47,095 nt of DNA from Verrucomicrobia bacterium 12-59-8 (GTDB taxonomy: Bacteria; Verrucomicrobiota; Verrucomicrobiae; Verrucomicrobiales; Verrucomicrobiaceae). Location: NCBI GenBank assembly GCA_002279765.1, contig NCCR01000030.1, positions 1 to 47,095 of the forward strand, written 5' to 3'. This document shows positions 44,301 to 47,095 of this stretch, piece by piece. Below the pieces are notes generated by a model. That model made no database searches. It worked only from the letters and a program-made list of their open reading frames with translations, and had not been told where the DNA came from. The translations under genes were made by a program, and so were the position numbers. Position 1 is the first letter of the stretch. Every line of letters begins with the position of its first letter.

Positions 44301-45945
44301 CACACAGGGCACCCTGCGCATCAGTGCCAGAATCACCAACAGTGCTGCTGCCACACCGGCGGCAACCACCGTCGTCAAGGCCGGCCCGGGCACCGTCATC
44401 ATGGAGGCCGGCGTCATCTACAATCAGGGCACCTTCACGACTGCTTATTACACGGGCGCCACACGCGTTGAGGAAGGAACCATGCAGTACGTCTCCACGC
44501 TCGCTGGAGGCACCACGCTTCTGTATCCGGTTTACTCCGCTACAGACTTTATCCTGGGGGCGGGTGGGACGAGTGGGAAACTGGTCATCGGCAGTGGCTC
44601 TTCCGCCATCAATCTTTGGGGCGGCCTGAGCACCGAGGGCTCGGGCACCACCAACACGGTCGTGGGCGGATCTTCCACCCTGTCAGGCTTCACCAGTCAC
44701 AAAGCCGGTGTCGTGCGTGACTTTCGCAATGGCATCATTGGTGGCGCTGGCCAGAACGAAAACAACCTGACCCTCACCCTCTACGACGGCACCCTCCAGC
44801 TCGGCTCCAGTAACACCTATGTCGGAAAGACCACCATCACTCTGGATGTCCTCGAAGTTCAAAAGCTGGCCAACACCGGGCTCGCAAGCTCCTTGGGCAC
44901 CGGAGATTTTGACGCCGCAAGTTCCATCATCGACCTGGCGGTCGGGGTTGGAGCGGTCACTGGCACCACCATTTCTGGCACGCTGCGCTACACAGGCAGC
45001 ACCGATTCAGTCACGAACCGGGTGGTCAGTCTGACCAACAGTGGAACCGTCACCAAAACCACATTCGTCAACGGCAGCATCGAGAACACGGGCACGGGAA
45101 CGGTCAAGTTCACCACCGCCTTCACCGCTGGCGGCACCAATACCGCCCTGCGTACTCTGACCTTGGGTGGAACCAACACCGGCGACAACGCCATCGCTGG
45201 CATGGGGGATGCCACCTCGGCTCCCACAGCCCCTGGCGTGAAACTCGCAAAGACCGGCACGGGCACGTGGATCATGACCGGTCCCAGCACTTACAGCGGT
45301 GGCACCACGGTTTCGGCAGGCACTCTGCTGGTCGGAAATTCCAGCATGATCGGCTCCGCTACGGGCACGGGTGCAGTTGACGTGTCTGCAGGCGCCACCC
45401 TAGGCGGAAACGGACGCATTGAAGCCGCCGCAGACAAATCCATCACCCTTTTGGGAGGCACCCTCAGTGTCGGCATTCCTTCCGCCACCAGCGCAGGAAT
45501 GCTGCAAATCGTCACCTCGGGCACCGGCACCCTGAGTCTGGATCAAAATTCCACCATCGTCCTCGATCTCTTTTCAGGTGTCGGTCAGGACAACACGCTC
45601 AATGCCAGCGCCGCCGACATCCTGGCTGTCAGCGGGACCTTCACTCTAGGCACGGGCACGATCCTGAAAGTCTCCAATCCCAACAACCTGACCAGCTTTA
45701 CTGCGAACGATCAATGGAAGCTCTTTGATTGGAGCAGTCTCTCCTCACCCGTCACAGGCACCTTCGCATCCTTTGATCTCCCAACGCTCGGCAACAGTCT
45801 TCAATGGGACCTCACCCAGATCTACACCACCGGCATCCTCCTCATCGCTCCCGCTCCTGAACCCTCACGCCTTCTCCTGCTGTTCCTGGCCCTCGCCACC
45901 ATGGCCACCCGCCGTCGCAGGTTCGTTGGCGCGGATACACGATGA
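41341..45945 (+). CDS. Giant secreted protein with autotransporter-associated beta-strand repeats and PEP-CTERM-like tail
   Basis: 1534 residues from the ATG at 41341 (MRHLFRSLFLALCLWLCPS); the frame extends to 41311. A signal peptide is followed by a Thr/Ser/Gly/Ala-rich beta-helix-like passenger with many units of the type GxGTLTLSGxxTNGGxTxIxxGTL (PATR repeats): ILNGTGRTILTAASDFTGN, FKDGLGTLTLSGSSTNGG, KTGTGTWIMTGPSTYSGG. The C-terminus is PAPEPSR (1504-1510), a hydrophobic stretch (LLLLFLALATMA) and TRRRRF, a sorting signal for an exosortase-type system; there is no outer-membrane beta-barrel. It is probably cell-surface or matrix material. No exosortase gene is in the window. Confidence 0.9.
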   Translation: MRHLFRSLFLALCLWLCPSTYVHADPALLTWDGTPSTVGVIDNVAGTWSTVPSNMTWYNTLSLAQFGSLNSTLGATITVNEAISVAGINFLPLNGTLTGDGFVFSGTGSVNLGSGASINISTNASNSSGRYVRFNVPVIGNNLTVAKADGTLQAFFDLAVANANLTGTLTLKASSAGGGIFAVLRPANITGLSDIVVESGSTIYFSVTNANFTVPTTIAGTSTPPIRLDSSGNTFTSTATITLSATARFHTSVNVVATTINAAITETAGGSKNFQRSATVAANSTSLVTMTYAGANNYTGTTTFGTLTSLLSTSDTGEGGVNVLNFASATAPDNNIFYNNVTANTLTLVGGTASATTLKMVGAMGETNSQTFSGLILQQGSTGVEVISDVGGTANLNLGAITRTAFTALSIKGPASGSITATYGGSSDTFMGPWATYIVGDGLNASWASLVGGKVSLYTGNLDYVTGTAVGLVSGYAATSHLRVSSSSTGVVTSSGTTNIATVSMTDASSARTLDIGNGNTLRLAALGGIQVVKGSQDFTVGTLGDTSVLMAGGTSTNVAGELYLTNLSSTGSLIINSLIRNNGTGATTLILNGTGRTILTAASDFTGNVLVNSGVLEVRNNTALGVVSTSLTKIMTGASLNISGGLTLAENFQINGHGIALDGAIRSLSTGNNITGILRAQSSTRIASDIGLLTLSGGIVAQTTNIALFFSGAGNTEVTGTITGTTPILFKDGLGTLTLSGSSTNGGITTITNGTLKLNFSGAAAPAANILYTNGGTVGALSMSNGSTFSATGKASTVNSQAFTTLTFTSAGKYRMSVDQNNATSINVNFTTISRAVGAIVQFDSTTLAGFTTTSGTTNALLTGTGGVAYATVGLNDWAATATANASRNIVGLSTISGGYTTASISGNADITASASISADTAVSSLRFNTSTGALTTLSDTTGGTKYLTTGGILVTPAVGANDVLISTGALRVPSGASELVIIQNNTQGTLRISARITNSAAATPAATTVVKAGPGTVIMEAGVIYNQGTFTTAYYTGATRVEEGTMQYVSTLAGGTTLLYPVYSATDFILGAGGTSGKLVIGSGSSAINLWGGLSTEGSGTTNTVVGGSSTLSGFTSHKAGVVRDFRNGIIGGAGQNENNLTLTLYDGTLQLGSSNTYVGKTTITLDVLEVQKLANTGLASSLGTGDFDAASSIIDLAVGVGAVTGTTISGTLRYTGSTDSVTNRVVSLTNSGTVTKTTFVNGSIENTGTGTVKFTTAFTAGGTNTALRTLTLGGTNTGDNAIAGMGDATSAPTAPGVKLAKTGTGTWIMTGPSTYSGGTTVSAGTLLVGNSSMIGSATGTGAVDVSAGATLGGNGRIEAAADKSITLLGGTLSVGIPSATSAGMLQIVTSGTGTLSLDQNSTIVLDLFSGVGQDNTLNASAADILAVSGTFTLGTGTILKVSNPNNLTSFTANDQWKLFDWSSLSSPVTGTFASFDLPTLGNSLQWDLTQIYTTGILLIAPAPEPSRLLLLFLALATMATRRRRFVGADTR

Positions 45946-45997
45946 CTTCAAAAGGGTGACACCTGCCGGCGGCACCACCTTGACGCCGCAACTTCCT

Positions 45998-46780
45998 TCA
46001 TAAGGACCGTATAACTTCCGTTCTCTGTTCAACGTTCTCAGACGTCCGAACCTCCAAAAACAGCACCACACCACGTGCAATGCCCTCAGCAACCCGGTCA
46101 CGGTAAGCTGCCTGTTTCAGCCGCACCGACTCGCTGGCGCTGGTGATAAATCCGCACTCCACCAGCACCGCCGGACACGCCGCCCGTGCCACCACAGCAT
46201 AGTCACGTGCCTTGATGCCACGGTTTTCCGCCTTCGTCGCGCGGCAGACCATGCGCTGCACGATGCCGGCAAACTCAACCCCGTCCCCCGCTTTGGGCCC
46301 CTCGCCTGCACCAGCCGACACCAATCGTCGCGCCGACAATAACTTGGATTCAGCAAAATAAGTTTCAATCCCCTCCGCCGCGCTGCCCTCACCATCGGTA
46401 TTGAGATGCACACTGACAAAGGCCGCCGCCTGATGCGTGCCCGCCAGAGCCGCCCGCTCATCCAGCGAAAGGAAGCTGTCGCCGCTGCGCGTCATAACCA
46501 CCCGCACCCCGGCAGCTTCCAGCTCCTTTTTCAACCGGTTGGCGATGTCGAGGCTCAGATTTTTTTCAATCACCCCGTTGGCCACCGCCCCGCCGTCATG
46601 CCCGCCGTGCCCCGCATCCACCACCACCAAAGGGGCCGTTGCATTCCACATCCGCTGGCTGGGCAGGGGCTCAGCCGCCTGCCGCTCTTCCAGCCAAACG
46701 AGAGAATAGGCACTGCCACCAAGGGCCGAAAAGGCGACCAAGGTCTGCAGGCTCAGGGCAATGGAGCGATAAAATTTCAA
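45998..46780 (-). CDS. N-acetylmuramoyl-L-alanine amidase (Amidase_3)
   Basis: A zinc amidase that cuts the muropeptide stem from MurNAc in the periplasm. Zinc ligands and active site: VVVDAGHGGHDGG (His), VIEKNLSLDIA (Glu), FVSVHLNTD (His) and AVLVECGFIT (catalytic Glu). A signal-anchor precedes it (SIALSLQTLVAFSALGGSA). The open frame runs to a TTG at 46822, but those first 14 codons are extremely AT-rich, unlike the gene; the TTG at 46780 (MKFYRSIALSLQ) is the likelier start, leaving the AT-rich part as promoter. Typical AMIN domain absent, as in LytC/CwlM-like short enzymes. Confidence 0.9.
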   Translation of the reverse strand: MKFYRSIALSLQTLVAFSALGGSAYSLVWLEERQAAEPLPSQRMWNATAPLVVVDAGHGGHDGGAVANGVIEKNLSLDIANRLKKELEAAGVRVVMTRSGDSFLSLDERAALAGTHQAAAFVSVHLNTDGEGSAAEGIETYFAESKLLSARRLVSAGAGEGPKAGDGVEFAGIVQRMVCRATKAENRGIKARDYAVVARAACPAVLVECGFITSASESVRLKQAAYRDRVAEGIARGVVLFLEVRTSENVEQRTEVIRSL

Positions 46781-46810
46781 AAAATATATTCGGAAATATA
46801 AAATATTTGT

Positions 46811-46838
46811 TTGAATTAACAATCAAATTTTCTACAAT
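46811..46838 (+). promoter_or_regulatory. Candidate sigma70-type promoter, possibly giving a leaderless mRNA
   Basis: TTGAAT (46811-46816), 16-base spacer, TACAAT (46833-46838). The expected start site falls at about 46845, the A of the downstream ATG. The surrounding 60 bases are unusually AT-rich for this genome and lie between divergent genes. Confidence 0.45.
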
Positions 46839-46844
46839 AGCCAT

Positions 46845-47095
46845 ATGAAGACGCCCTGCCTTTCATCCTATGTGCTGAGATCTCTCGTGCTTTGCTCGGC
46901 AGTCCTTTTCGCTCTGCCACTCCAGGCAGTGACCAATAACTTCAATCAGCCACCCCCTCCTGGCTACCCCGCCCCCGGCGCAGGCCTCCAGCAGCCCTCC
47001 GCCAGAGCCACCCGCCAGTCTGCCGCCGCCATCCAGGCACCCGTCGGCCGTCCTCAGTATACCCGGCCCCCCGGCTACACCTACCCACCGCCCCC
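46845..47095 (+). CDS. Proline-rich secreted protein, N-terminal part (cut by window edge)
   Basis: 83 codons from the ATG at 46845 with no stop before the edge. A signal peptide (VLRSLVLCSAVLFALPLQA) is followed by a Pro/Gln/Ala-rich low-complexity region (NQPPPPGYPAPGAGLQQP and RPPGYTYPPP). A GTG at 46872 is another possible start. The function depends on the part outside the window. Divergent from the amidase. Confidence 0.65.
   Translation, partial: MKTPCLSSYVLRSLVLCSAVLFALPLQAVTNNFNQPPPPGYPAPGAGLQQPSARATRQSAAAIQAPVGRPQYTRPPGYTYPPP

Overview
This GC-rich window comes from a diderm heterotroph, most likely a member of the Verrucomicrobia (Prosthecobacter/Verrucomicrobium-like). The clues are a giant secreted protein with autotransporter-type beta-strand repeats that ends in a PEP-CTERM-like tail (EPSR, hydrophobic stretch, RRRR), a secreted SGNH hydrolase with the N-terminal region I associate with Planctomycetes/Verrucomicrobia, many FHA/Ser-Thr kinase/coiled-coil proteins, generally weak Shine-Dalgarno sequences, and two trans-envelope lipid-transport loci that only make sense with an outer membrane. 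The lineage is inferred from protein style; there is no rRNA gene here. I saw no tRNA, rRNA, CRISPR array, transposase or phage gene. No stretch over 300 bases lacks a gene; the longest gaps (about 275-296 bases at 22755-23050, 25121-25429, 30025-30300 and 41067-41340) hold small dispersed repeats and terminators or nothing I recognise.

Layout. 1-6.8 kb: carbohydrate and housekeeping genes: the start of trehalose synthase (cut by the window edge), an MHS-type transporter upstream of xylose isomerase, a secreted SGNH hydrolase, a DEAD-box RNA helicase and an AlkA-type glycosylase. 6.8-11 kb: two tandem paralogues with an N-terminal FHA domain and a long coiled coil. 11-15 kb: an FMN reductase, a UbiB/ABC1 kinase-like protein and xylulokinase (partner of xylA, 11.6 kb away). 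15-21.3 kb: a tightly packed, partly overlapping operon of STAS protein, MlaE permease, MlaF ATPase, MlaD/MCE protein and a GAF-SpoIIE phosphatase-HATPase regulator, followed by a DUF374 acyltransferase and a pseudouridine synthase. 21.5-23 kb: aspartate kinase and a cluster of repeats. 23-28 kb (minus strand): prs-rplY-pth-rpsF, and a separate Sel1 protein with 17 perfect-length repeats. 28-32.3 kb: Ser/Thr kinase, Gdx/SugE exporter, ClpP and a frameshifted sugar isomerase/epimerase. 32.3-39.6 kb: a secreted DUF6702-like protein, then a YdbH-like protein overlapping a lipoprotein that looks like YnbE fused to YdbL, then small membrane/secreted proteins and a 651-residue secreted protein. 39.6-41 kb: an amino-acid-type ABC permease with a broken ATPase gene. 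41-47 kb: the PEP-CTERM protein, an N-acetylmuramoyl-L-alanine amidase and the start of a proline-rich secreted protein.

How it fits together. Xylose use is covered by xylA and xylB in two places. Two different intermembrane lipid-transport systems sit about 13 kb apart: an Mla/MCE system directly followed by a partner-switching phosphatase, and a YdbH-YnbE-YdbL-type bridge in compact fused form. These are the most interesting parts. Two genes (31.4 kb and 39.6 kb) carry the same kind of lesion, a missing piece of about 40 bases plus a frame change, which is either real decay or a sequence/assembly fault. Several short palindromic repeats with compensating base changes lie just 3' of genes.
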